This document shows, piece after piece, positions 36,456 to 44,222 of a stretch of DNA of 64,000 nt. Origin of the DNA: Flavicella sp965243265. GTDB taxonomy: Bacteria > Bacteroidota > Bacteroidia > Flavobacteriales > Flavobacteriaceae. The DNA is taken from the NCBI GenBank assembly GCA_965243265.1, contig CBDEUL010000011.1, forward strand, positions 71,591 to 135,590. Reading direction: 5' to 3'. A program made the translations under genes and the position numbers. Position 1 is the first letter of the stretch. Each line of letters starts with the position of its first letter. The notes under the pieces are model-generated. The model saw only the letters and a program-made list of their open reading frames with translations. It made no database searches and was not told the DNA's origin.

Positions 36456-37571
36456 TTAATCTCCATCACTGTCATTAAAATCTGCCTTTACCCTTATCTC
36501 TGAAATCATATTTGTTTTTAATATGTCTATGACATTATGCAATGCTTTTCTAACCTCAACATACTTATTTCTATCACTTTGAATACCTTCATAGAAATTA
36601 GCGTCTAACAACTCTATTTTAGTTATTGCAGTATTATATCTTTCGTCTATAATCACCTCTAAACCTTGACCACCTGCTTCTACATGTAGTTCTTTTAAAT
36701 ATGACTTTAAACTTGCTCCTTCAGTTTCTGAGTTTAAATATTTTCCGTTAAACAAATTTTGAGAAGCAACAACAGCTGCCATCAACAACTCTTTAGAAAC
36801 ATCTTTTTTATAAAAGGCTTCTACTCTTTCTGGCCTAATTACCACAGGGTCACCAAAAAAATCAATTGGGTCTCCTATTTTTGCTTTTCTTACAAGCTTT
36901 TCTATGTGAAAGATATAATCATTTACCAGCTTATCTAATGATTCTGTAGCTGAAGAACCTTCTTTAGAAATAAATGTAACTCTATAGGTTGATTTCCAAT
37001 CGGTAAGTACTTCCTCTCCCATGGATTGTAAACGTGCCGTTACATCTGTTAAATACTGTTTGTAATTTACTTTATTTTGATGTGATGTATAGAATGCTAT
37101 AATCTCTGAATCTGAAGTTCCTAAACCATTCAATAAATAATCTACAGCAGGGAATCCTTGTGCAGATAACTGAGTGGATAAACTAAAATTATAACTTCCT
37201 GAAGAAATATTAGTATTAACTTTTTCTTCATTTAAAGGATAGCTATTCGTATAATCTCTCATACGAGTAGTCTCTGCTTTTCCTATTTCATAAATTGAAA
37301 CATTCTGCCAAACCTTATACGCATTTAACCAAGCTGTTCTTACCTCTTCTAAATTTTGCTCTGTTGGGTTTTCTGTAAAATTTCCTGAAGCTGATACAAG
37401 TGTATTTACTTCTGCCACATACAATTCATAAGATGGTATAATAATATTATCGGCCCAACTTTCTAACAAAGCTGCCCTATTAAACCCATCAGCAGAAGTG
37501 TCTGAATCATTTCTATCACAAGAAATAACCACAAACATAACTACGAACAACAAATAAATACGATGTTTCAT
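36456..37571 (-). CDS. Imelysin-like lipoprotein lacking the motif histidine
   Basis: A 371-residue lipoprotein (signal peptide with lipobox ISC near residue 19). The imelysin helical repeats are visible with the core motif reading QGFPAVDYLLNG, so the His and Glu of GxHxxE are both replaced. The C-terminal acidic tail NDSDGD matches the paralogue at 31165, and these two belong to one subgroup. Start: ATG 37571 (MKHRIYLLF), chosen because the longer frame runs across the -7 box and the upstream hairpin. It is a likely surface or periplasmic iron-linked protein, by family. Confidence 0.85.
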   Translation of the reverse strand: MKHRIYLLFVVMFVVISCDRNDSDTSADGFNRAALLESWADNIIIPSYELYVAEVNTLVSASGNFTENPTEQNLEEVRTAWLNAYKVWQNVSIYEIGKAETTRMRDYTNSYPLNEEKVNTNISSGSYNFSLSTQLSAQGFPAVDYLLNGLGTSDSEIIAFYTSHQNKVNYKQYLTDVTARLQSMGEEVLTDWKSTYRVTFISKEGSSATESLDKLVNDYIFHIEKLVRKAKIGDPIDFFGDPVVIRPERVEAFYKKDVSKELLMAAVVASQNLFNGKYLNSETEGASLKSYLKELHVEAGGQGLEVIIDERYNTAITKIELLDANFYEGIQSDRNKYVEVRKALHNVIDILKTNMISEIRVKADFNDSDGD

Positions 37572-37604
37572 TTTATCAAAATTTAGAGCCCTTTTAAGGC
37601 GTTG

Positions 37605-37612
37605 CAAATTTA
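37605..37612 (-). promoter_or_regulatory. Candidate -7 box of the imelysin-like gene
   Basis: TAAATTTG on the minus strand, directly downstream of the previous gene's terminator and 33 bp before the ATG. It indicates an own promoter, so the imelysin-like gene is not simply read through from DUF4856. Confidence 0.55.
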
Positions 37613-37613
37613 C

Positions 37614-37650
37614 AAAAAGTGATTGTCTTAAATATAAAGACAATCACTTT
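37614..37650 (-). terminator. Terminator of the DUF4856 gene
   Basis: A 14-bp perfect stem (AAAGTGATTGTCTT with its complement) around seven bases, followed by U's on the minus strand. Confidence 0.88.
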
Positions 37651-37671
37651 ATTTTATTGGTTTGTATTTTT

Positions 37672-38913
37672 CTAGTTTGTTACTTGATCTACTGTAAAGT
37701 CAAACTTTGAAGCAATTGTATTTGAAATATTATCCAATACGGTGCCGTCTGTTAAATCCCAAAAACCGTTTCCTGCTTCTAATTGAGCTATAAAAGAATT
37801 TACTTCTGTAGCACTTAAGTAAGGTGCATCTGTATTAGGATTTCTTGTAAACTGTAAACTATATACAAAACCATATCCTTCTGAAAGATCATGGAATGCT
37901 CCTCCATTATCTTGTGCTGCCAAAGCTGCTTTCCCTGCTTGTAAATAATAAACTGCTCTAATACCTACAACTTTAGAAATATTGTACTGTAGCACAGTAA
38001 TTGCATCTTCTAAAACATCGTAATCTTGTGCTACAATAGCAGCTCTACCTATTTTAAAAGCTTTAAAAATTTGATCTTGGATTCCTGCAAAATCACTATC
38101 TCCATTTACACTTGTAATATATTTAAACAAAAAAGCATCATCTCCTTTAGTAAGAGGGTTTGTTTGTGAATCTGCCAAAGCATATACATATCCATAAGCT
38201 TCATCAAAATGATGCTCTAATGTTGTATAGTTTTTACCTTCTCCTGCAACAGTTTCTGCATTATTCGCAGCTCTATCTTCTTCAGAAAACATATCTGCTG
38301 TTCCTAAGTAGTTATTCAATACTTGATCTACAATTAAAGCTCCGATACTTCCTTTTGCAAATGCTTGATCATATTCCAATCCTTTGGCACTTACATAACG
38401 TGTCTTAGTTCCATCTACTATATTTCCTGCTACACCTGCTTGAGCAGAAACCTCTTCCTGTGGAAATACCTCTGATACTTGGCTAGTAATATAAGATGAG
38501 AAAACAGCTTGAATAGCCCCTTTTGATACAGCATCTGCTCCAAATAAATCATCAGAAGCGGCTATTTTACTTTTTACACTTTTTGAAGACGCATTTAATT
38601 CAGTATCCTCAAAATCTTCAGTTCCTGCTGTATGATCAAATGCACTTTCTATCTCTGTTGCTGTTTTACCTGAACCTACTTTGAAATAATCCAATATTTC
38701 TTTGTTCATTTTTAAACGTGTTGTTTGTCCGCCAAAACTCACTGAACTTTCAGAGTTCCTTGTAAATTCGTAACCGATAGGCACATTAAAATCAGTCGTA
38801 ATTTCATCTACATCTGTTATTAATGTGTTTCCATCATTATCATCTTTATTACAAGCTGTAAATAGTAATGTGATTCCAGCTAAAACACCTGCTTTAAGTA
38901 AATTTTTGTTCAT
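37672..38913 (-). CDS. DUF4856 domain lipoprotein
   Basis: A 413-residue exported lipoprotein (lipobox FTAC near residue 21, followed by acidic NKDDND). The rest is a predominantly helical domain of the DUF4856 type, found in Bacteroidota next to imelysin genes and TonB-dependent receptors. No catalytic motif is recognised. Start: ATG 38913; a longer frame begins at 38955 inside the -7 box. It has its own full promoter and its own terminator. Role is inferred to be in the same iron/haem envelope system, by neighbourhood. Confidence 0.83.
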   Translation of the reverse strand: MNKNLLKAGVLAGITLLFTACNKDDNDGNTLITDVDEITTDFNVPIGYEFTRNSESSVSFGGQTTRLKMNKEILDYFKVGSGKTATEIESAFDHTAGTEDFEDTELNASSKSVKSKIAASDDLFGADAVSKGAIQAVFSSYITSQVSEVFPQEEVSAQAGVAGNIVDGTKTRYVSAKGLEYDQAFAKGSIGALIVDQVLNNYLGTADMFSEEDRAANNAETVAGEGKNYTTLEHHFDEAYGYVYALADSQTNPLTKGDDAFLFKYITSVNGDSDFAGIQDQIFKAFKIGRAAIVAQDYDVLEDAITVLQYNISKVVGIRAVYYLQAGKAALAAQDNGGAFHDLSEGYGFVYSLQFTRNPNTDAPYLSATEVNSFIAQLEAGNGFWDLTDGTVLDNISNTIASKFDFTVDQVTN

Positions 38914-38952
38914 TTTATTTAGATTATATATAAATAGACTTGTTTTCTGGCG

Positions 38953-38981
38953 CAAAGATACACAAGAACACGAAATGACAA
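38953..38981 (-). promoter_or_regulatory. Promoter of the DUF4856 gene
   Basis: Minus strand: TTG (38981-38979), 18-bp spacer, TATCTTTG (38960-38953). A full consensus pair, 39 bp before the ATG. Confidence 0.75.
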
Positions 38982-38994
38982 AAACTTATTTAGA

Positions 38995-39009
38995 TTTATT
39001 TAAAATAAA
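38995..39009. promoter_or_regulatory. Candidate operator shared with the imelysin operon
   Basis: TTTATTTAAAATAAA is a perfect inverted repeat with seven-base arms, 13 bp upstream of the -33 element. It carries the same core TTTATT-N3-AATAAA as 28288-28302. Confidence 0.4.
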
Positions 39010-39035
39010 GTTAAAAAAATAGTTAAAAGTGATGC

Positions 39036-39890
39036 TCAAAAAATTTTTAAAGCCTCATTATAAGCACTTTCAAAACTCATAGGTTTTAAATTTGTAATTG
39101 CCTTTTGAGCTGTAAAATAGGAAAGTAATTTTTCTGTAGGCATATTTCCAGTCAATTCATCATAAGCCATCGGGCAACCTCCATAGCCTTTTATGGCTCC
39201 ATCAAAACGATTGCAACCTGCTTGATAAGCCGCTTCCACTTTAGGTTTCCAAGAATCATAGGTAGTATGCAAATGTGCTCCAAATTCAATTTCAGGATAT
39301 TGAGGTATTAAATTTGAAAATAGGTAATGTATTGTTTCTGGAGTTGCTGTTCCTACAGTATCTGAAAGTGATAATATTTCTACCCCCATAGCACTCAAAC
39401 GTTCTGTCCATTTAGAAACGGTATCTACACTCCAAGGATCTCCATAAGGGTTTCCAAAACCCATAGATAAATAAGTAACTACTTTTTTATTGTTTTTAAC
39501 AGCTATATTCAATATTTCATCTAAAACAACAATAGATTCTTCTATTGTCTTATGCGTATTACGCATTTGAAATATTTCTGAAATTGAAAAAGGATATCCT
39601 AAAAAATCTATTTCTTCAAAATGTGCTGCATCTGTAGCTCCTCTTGTATTTGCTACTATTGAAAGTAATTTACTATTTGAAGTAGATAGATCTAACTGCG
39701 AAAGCACCTCTGCCGTATCTCGCATTTGTGGAATTGCTTTTGGAGATACAAAACTTCCAAAATCTATTGTGTCAAAACCTACTCGTAACAAAGCATTTAT
39801 ATAAGATACTTTGTTTTGGGTTGGAATAAACTCTTTGATGCCTTGCATTGCATCTCTTGGACATTCAATAATTTTGACAATTCTACTCAT
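39036..39890 (-). CDS. Hydroxymethylglutaryl-CoA lyase
   Basis: A 284-residue TIM-barrel enzyme that splits HMG-CoA into acetoacetate and acetyl-CoA, ending leucine breakdown. The barrel start RIVKIIECPRDAMQGI holds the family's ECPRD-type segment with catalytic Arg and metal-binding Asp, the His ligands are in FGAHLHTTYD (near residue 200), and the C-terminal GYGGCPMA holds the active-site Cys of HMG-CoA lyases. Related aldolases are possible, but GGCP-A is characteristic. Together with the fad operon it points to acyl-CoA catabolism, though they are far apart. Confidence 0.87.
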   Translation of the reverse strand: MSRIVKIIECPRDAMQGIKEFIPTQNKVSYINALLRVGFDTIDFGSFVSPKAIPQMRDTAEVLSQLDLSTSNSKLLSIVANTRGATDAAHFEEIDFLGYPFSISEIFQMRNTHKTIEESIVVLDEILNIAVKNNKKVVTYLSMGFGNPYGDPWSVDTVSKWTERLSAMGVEILSLSDTVGTATPETIHYLFSNLIPQYPEIEFGAHLHTTYDSWKPKVEAAYQAGCNRFDGAIKGYGGCPMAYDELTGNMPTEKLLSYFTAQKAITNLKPMSFESAYNEALKIF

Positions 39891-39945
39891 AGAATTTCAA
39901 ATATACTGAATTCTAATATTAGGTAATGTTAGAAATTAGTGAATT

Positions 39946-40980
39946 TTATGCTCGTTGTAACAATGCTTTATTAATGCTTTTCACCAATGCTGGACCTTCA
40001 TAAATAAATCCTGTATAAACTTGTACCAAAGAGGCTCCTGCATCTATTTTCTCTAAGGCATCTTCTGCTGAGTGTATACCTCCTACTCCTATAATTGGAA
40101 ACGACTTATTGGAGTTATCTGCCAAATATTTTATCGTTGCTGTACTTTTATCTTTTACAGGTTTTCCGCTCAGCCCTCCGTTACCAATAGCTTCTAATTG
40201 AGCTTTTGTAGCTTTTAACCCCGTTCTATCTACTGAAGTATTAGATGCTATAACTCCATCTATATTTGTTTCTCCTACCAACTCTATAATTTCATCCAAT
40301 TGCTGGTCATTCAAATCTGGTGCTATTTTTAATAGAATTGGTTTTTGAGCTTCTTTTAAGTTATTTAACTTTTGAACTTCTGCAATCAACTCTAACAAGT
40401 AGTCCTTATCTTGTAATTTTGCATGGCTTCCTACATTAGGGCAACTTACGTTTAAAACAAAATAATCTACATAAGGGTGTAATGCATTAAAGGTATCGCA
40501 ATAATCTTGTGTGTATTGCTCCGTTGGAATGTCTGTATTCTTACCTATATTTCCTCCTATAAGTACTTTTCCTTTGTTGTTTTTCAGATTTTCAATAGCC
40601 GCTTCTACCCCTGCATTGTTAAAACCCATTCTATTGATCAACCCTTGATCGTCTTGTAATCGAAAAATTCTTTTTTTAGGGTTTCCTTCCTGCCCTTTAG
40701 GTGTTACTGTTCCTATTTCTATAAATCCAAAACCAAAGTTTGCCAATTCATTATACAAAACTGCATTTTTATCAAATCCTGCAGCCAAACCTACTGGGTT
40801 TTTAAACTTTAATCCAAACAACTCTCGCTCTAATTTCTGATCGTTTACCTGAAAACAGTTTCTTATCAATGCTGCTACTCCTGGTATTTTAGAAATGTTT
40901 TTAATTACTGAAAAAGTAAAGTAATGTACTTTTTCTGGATCAAACTTAAATAGAATTGGGCGGATTATAGATGTATACAT
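39946..40980 (-). CDS. pyrD: Dihydroorotate dehydrogenase (quinone)
   Basis: A 344-residue class 2 enzyme that oxidises dihydroorotate to orotate with FMN and passes electrons to quinone at the membrane. The N-terminal helical quinone-binding extension (residues 1-40) is followed by NPVGLAAGFDKNA, the catalytic base region NVSCPNVG (class 2 has Ser in place of Cys), and GVGGIHSAEDA. Length fits class 2. It has a long AT-rich leader, described separately. Confidence 0.94.
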   Translation of the reverse strand: MYTSIIRPILFKFDPEKVHYFTFSVIKNISKIPGVAALIRNCFQVNDQKLERELFGLKFKNPVGLAAGFDKNAVLYNELANFGFGFIEIGTVTPKGQEGNPKKRIFRLQDDQGLINRMGFNNAGVEAAIENLKNNKGKVLIGGNIGKNTDIPTEQYTQDYCDTFNALHPYVDYFVLNVSCPNVGSHAKLQDKDYLLELIAEVQKLNNLKEAQKPILLKIAPDLNDQQLDEIIELVGETNIDGVIASNTSVDRTGLKATKAQLEAIGNGGLSGKPVKDKSTATIKYLADNSNKSFPIIGVGGIHSAEDALEKIDAGASLVQVYTGFIYEGPALVKSINKALLQRA

Positions 40981-41148
40981 TGTTATGTTTTCTGTCTTTT
41001 GTTAAACTTCTTTATAGAACAACTTCTTTCTTCTTACACTTGTAGATCTCTGTATCTTTTTCTGACTTCAATGGACTTAGTCATCAAAATAAATTAGATT
41101 CAGTTATTAAAAATTACTCGAAATTGTTTTATGTTTTTAAGTGCACCG
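40981..41148 (-). other. Long pyrD leader, with a possible 16-codon frame
   Basis: From the candidate -7 box at 41149-41156 to the pyrD ATG there are about 168 bases. A frame starting at 41084 (ATG) and stopping at 41034 encodes MTKSIEVRKRYRDLQV, 16 residues. Nothing else is recognised in this region. Leader-based pyrimidine control is possible but not shown. Confidence 0.35.
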
Positions 41149-41156
41149 CAAATTTA
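41149..41156 (-). promoter_or_regulatory. Candidate -7 box for pyrD
   Basis: TAAATTTG on the minus strand, exact TAnnTTTG match and the only one I found in the 298-bp gap upstream of pyrD. Confidence 0.45.
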
Positions 41157-41226
41157 CGAAAAAGCATCGGTTTTTAACTTTAGCTGTTTGCTTCATTTTA
41201 CGACTTATTCTTTATTTCTTTTCCAT

Positions 41227-41261
41227 AAAAAAAGCCTCTTCAATTTAATTGAAGAGGCTTT
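41227..41261 (-). terminator. Terminator of pheT
   Basis: A 15-bp perfect stem (AAAGCCTCTTCAATT and complement, one-base loop plus neighbours) followed by T's in the minus direction. Confidence 0.85.
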
Positions 41262-41278
41262 AATAATTATTTTATTTG

Positions 41279-43705
41279 TTACCTTAGGGTAGCTTCTAAA
41301 TTTTTCTCAAAAGTAGCCTGTAACTTCTGCATTATCTTATCTATTTGCTTATCATTCAATGTCTTTTGTTCGTCTTGAATTACAAAGCTTACTGCATATG
41401 ATTTTTTGTTTTTTGGAAGTTTACTTCCTTCATACACATCAAATAAATCAACTTCTTTTAAAAGCTTTCTTTCTGACTGAAAGGCTAAATTGTACACTTC
41501 TCCAAAAGTTACTTTACTATCTAACAACAAAGCTAAATCTCTTTTTACTGCTGGAAATTTAGACAATGGTTTTACTTTTATAGATTTGTTATTTGCAATT
41601 TTTAATACATTATCCCAATTAAAATCTACATAAACCACCTCTTGTTTAATTCCAAAACCTTTTAAAATTGTTTTACTTACAATTCCGATTTCAGCTAGTT
41701 TTATTTTTCCTAAACTCAAAGTAATTCCTTCTGAAAAAACATCGTTTTTAACAGGTGATTTTTTAAGTTTTCCTGCTCCTAAACGCTCCAATAAAGCTAT
41801 TACCGTCCCTTTTACAAAGAAAAAGTCAGATGTTTTATTAGCAGTACTCCAACTGTCTTTTGTTCTGTTTCCTGTTACAAAAAGAGCCAAGTGTTTTTGC
41901 TCATCGTACTTCTCTTCGAACTTATGATAACTTTTACCAAACTCAAAAAACTTTAATGAATTGTTTTTTCTATTGATATTGTAAGCTACAGATTCTAACC
42001 CACTAAATAATAATGATTGACGCATAACAGCCAAATCATTACTCAAAGGGTTTAACATAGCTACATTATTTTCTTCTTGTAAGTTTTCTGTTTGAGCTAC
42101 ATAATCTGCTTTGGTTAATGAGTTTGACATAATCTCATTAAATCCTTGTGCTATCAATTGATCTGCTACTATGTTTTCAACCTTTACTCCATTAAAGTCT
42201 GAAAAAGAAATAGAGGTGTTTAATTTATGTGAAAATTGAATGTTGTTGTATCCATACACCCTTAAAATTTCTTCTATAAGGTCTGCCTCTCTTTGAACAT
42301 CTACTCTATACGATGGTACAGTTACTCCTAACCCTCCCTCAGTTTCGCTATTTATTTTTATCTCTAGAGATGCTAATATATTTTTAATAGTATCTTTTGG
42401 CAATTCTTCTCCTATAAGTCTTGCTGCATTTTGATAAGATAATACCAACTCAAAATCTTCTATTCTTTCTGGATATAGATCAATAATATCTGATGCTATT
42501 TTTCCTCCTGCTATTTCTGTAATTAGTAAAGCAGCTCTACGCAATGCATATTTTGTAAAATTCGGATCAATTCCTCTTTCAAAACGGAAAGACGCATCTG
42601 TATTCAATGCATGTCTTTTTGCTGATTTACGTACCGATACTGGGTTAAAGTATGCACTTTCTAAGAATATTGATGTTGTTCCTTCTGAAACTCCTGATTC
42701 TTCTCCTCCAAAAACTCCTGCAATACATAAAGGTGTTGATTCTTTATCACAAATCATCAGATCTTCTTCGTGTAATTCTCTTTCTACACCGTCTAATGTT
42801 GTAAACTTAGTTCCTGTAGGCAATGTTTTTACTAAAATTTTATTTCCTTTTACTTTTGCTGCATCAAAAGCATGTAAGGGTTGTCCTAATTCATGTAAAA
42901 CATAATTGGTAATATCTACTATATTGTTAATTGGAGCCAATCCAATTGCTTTCAATCTTTTTTGAATCCACTCTGGAGATTCTCCTACTTTTACTCCTGA
43001 AATAGTTACTCCACAGTAACGCGGTGCTAACTGTTTGTTTTCTACATCTACATCAAACTTAAGTGCACGTTCATCTAAATGATAATTACTTACCGATGGG
43101 GATATCAACTCTAAATTTACTCCTTGCTGCATTAATCCAGCTCTTAAATCTCTAGCTGTTCCATAATGACTCATTGCATCGGCTCTATTAGGCGTTAATC
43201 CTATTTCAAAAACCTCATCTATTTCAATATTAAAAACTTCTGCTGCTGGTGTTCCTGGTACAAGAGATTCGTCAAGAACCATAATACCGTCATGTCCTTT
43301 CCCTAAGCCTAGTTCATCTTCTGCACAAATCATCCCTAAACTAACTTCTCCTCTAATCTTCCCTTTTTTAATTTTGAAAGACTCTCCTTTCTCATCATAT
43401 AAAACAGTACCTACTGTAGCCACTGGTACTTTTTGTCCCGCTTTTACATTGGGTGCTCCACATACAATTTGTACAGGTTCTTCTCCTCCTAAATTAACTG
43501 TTGTTACACTTAACTTATCTGCATTTGGATGCTTTTCACATGTCAATACTTCACCTACTACAATACCTTCAAGACTTCCTTTAATTGACTCAACCTTTTC
43601 AATCCCTTCTACCTCTAAACCAAGATCTGTTAATAGTTCTCCTGTTTTTTCAGCTTCCCAATCAATTTTAAGAAATTGTTTTAACCAATTGTATGATATT
43701 TTCAT
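41279..43705 (-). CDS. pheT: Phenylalanyl-tRNA synthetase beta subunit
   Basis: An 808-residue subunit of the alpha2beta2 synthetase that charges tRNA-Phe. It has the N-terminal EMAP-II-like tRNA-binding domain (about residues 40-155, with VGEVLTCEKHPNADKLSV), the B3/B4 editing domain (AFDAAKVKGNKI, then GVFGGEESGV), B5 (YPERIEDFEL onward), the catalytic-like core (FFEFGKSYHKFEEKY) and the anticodon-recognising FDX-ACB end (PLSKFPAVKRDLALLL). Start: ATG 43705 (MKISYNWLKQFLKI), the family start; the longer frame covers a -7 box. The alpha subunit gene is not adjacent. Confidence 0.96.
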   Translation of the reverse strand: MKISYNWLKQFLKIDWEAEKTGELLTDLGLEVEGIEKVESIKGSLEGIVVGEVLTCEKHPNADKLSVTTVNLGGEEPVQIVCGAPNVKAGQKVPVATVGTVLYDEKGESFKIKKGKIRGEVSLGMICAEDELGLGKGHDGIMVLDESLVPGTPAAEVFNIEIDEVFEIGLTPNRADAMSHYGTARDLRAGLMQQGVNLELISPSVSNYHLDERALKFDVDVENKQLAPRYCGVTISGVKVGESPEWIQKRLKAIGLAPINNIVDITNYVLHELGQPLHAFDAAKVKGNKILVKTLPTGTKFTTLDGVERELHEEDLMICDKESTPLCIAGVFGGEESGVSEGTTSIFLESAYFNPVSVRKSAKRHALNTDASFRFERGIDPNFTKYALRRAALLITEIAGGKIASDIIDLYPERIEDFELVLSYQNAARLIGEELPKDTIKNILASLEIKINSETEGGLGVTVPSYRVDVQREADLIEEILRVYGYNNIQFSHKLNTSISFSDFNGVKVENIVADQLIAQGFNEIMSNSLTKADYVAQTENLQEENNVAMLNPLSNDLAVMRQSLLFSGLESVAYNINRKNNSLKFFEFGKSYHKFEEKYDEQKHLALFVTGNRTKDSWSTANKTSDFFFVKGTVIALLERLGAGKLKKSPVKNDVFSEGITLSLGKIKLAEIGIVSKTILKGFGIKQEVVYVDFNWDNVLKIANNKSIKVKPLSKFPAVKRDLALLLDSKVTFGEVYNLAFQSERKLLKEVDLFDVYEGSKLPKNKKSYAVSFVIQDEQKTLNDKQIDKIMQKLQATFEKNLEATLR

Positions 43706-43735
43706 ATGTGTAATATTGTTCTTTAATATAGGGCG

Positions 43736-43743
43736 CAAATATA
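43736..43743 (-). promoter_or_regulatory. Candidate -7 box of pheT
   Basis: TATATTTG on the minus strand, 30 bp before the ATG at 43705. Confidence 0.6.
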
Positions 43744-43857
43744 CGGATTCCATTAAATAAATAACAGCATATAGTCTTAAAAGTACCCTCTTTTAAAAGC
43801 TACATAAGAGCTGTTAATTATCTGTTTTTAATTCCGCTTCGTTACTCTTTATTTTGA

Positions 43858-43865
43858 TATTTTTG
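43858..43865 (+). promoter_or_regulatory. Candidate -7 box of the DUF3817 gene
   Basis: TATTTTTG, exact TAnnTTTG match, 19 bp before the ATG. Confidence 0.55.
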
Positions 43866-43884
43866 TAGACTTAAAACTTCTTAT

Positions 43885-44172
43885 ATGAATTCATTAAAAT
43901 TATTTAGAACTACAAGTATTTGCGAAGGACTTTCACTTCTTGTTTTATTAGGCATAGCAATGCCTTTAAAGTATATTTTTGATAAACCAATGCTTGTTGA
44001 AATTGTTGGAATGTTGCATGGAATTTTATTTATAGCATATGTTCTATTTGCCTTTATTTACAAATTCAAAGTAAAATGGTCTTTTCCTACTTTATTTATT
44101 GTAATTATTGCCTCTGTAGTTCCTTTTGGAACCTTTTATATTGATAAAAAATACCTGAAAAGTATCGCATAA
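43885..44172 (+). CDS. DUF3817 domain integral membrane protein
   Basis: A 95-residue protein with three membrane helices. The pattern FRTTSICEGLSLLVLL and HGILFIAYVLFAF, ending PFGTFYIDKKY, is that of the DUF3817 family. The family has no assigned function. It has its own promoter and is followed by a strong hairpin. Confidence 0.88.
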   Translation: MNSLKLFRTTSICEGLSLLVLLGIAMPLKYIFDKPMLVEIVGMLHGILFIAYVLFAFIYKFKVKWSFPTLFIVIIASVVPFGTFYIDKKYLKSIA

Positions 44173-44207
44173 AAAAAGCCTTGTAAATATTTTTACAAGG
44201 CTTTTTT
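44171..44207. terminator. Strong bidirectional terminator
   Basis: 16-bp perfect stem (AAAAAAGCCTTGTAAA and complement) around four to five bases between the converging DUF3817 gene and secA. Confidence 0.92.
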
Positions 44208-44222
44208 ATTTGTTCTAAGTCA

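Noticed and set aside
37572..37643. Longer N-terminus for the imelysin-like lipoprotein
   Set aside because: It runs over a -7 box and part of a terminator stem; the ATG at 37571 begins a normal lipoprotein signal peptide.
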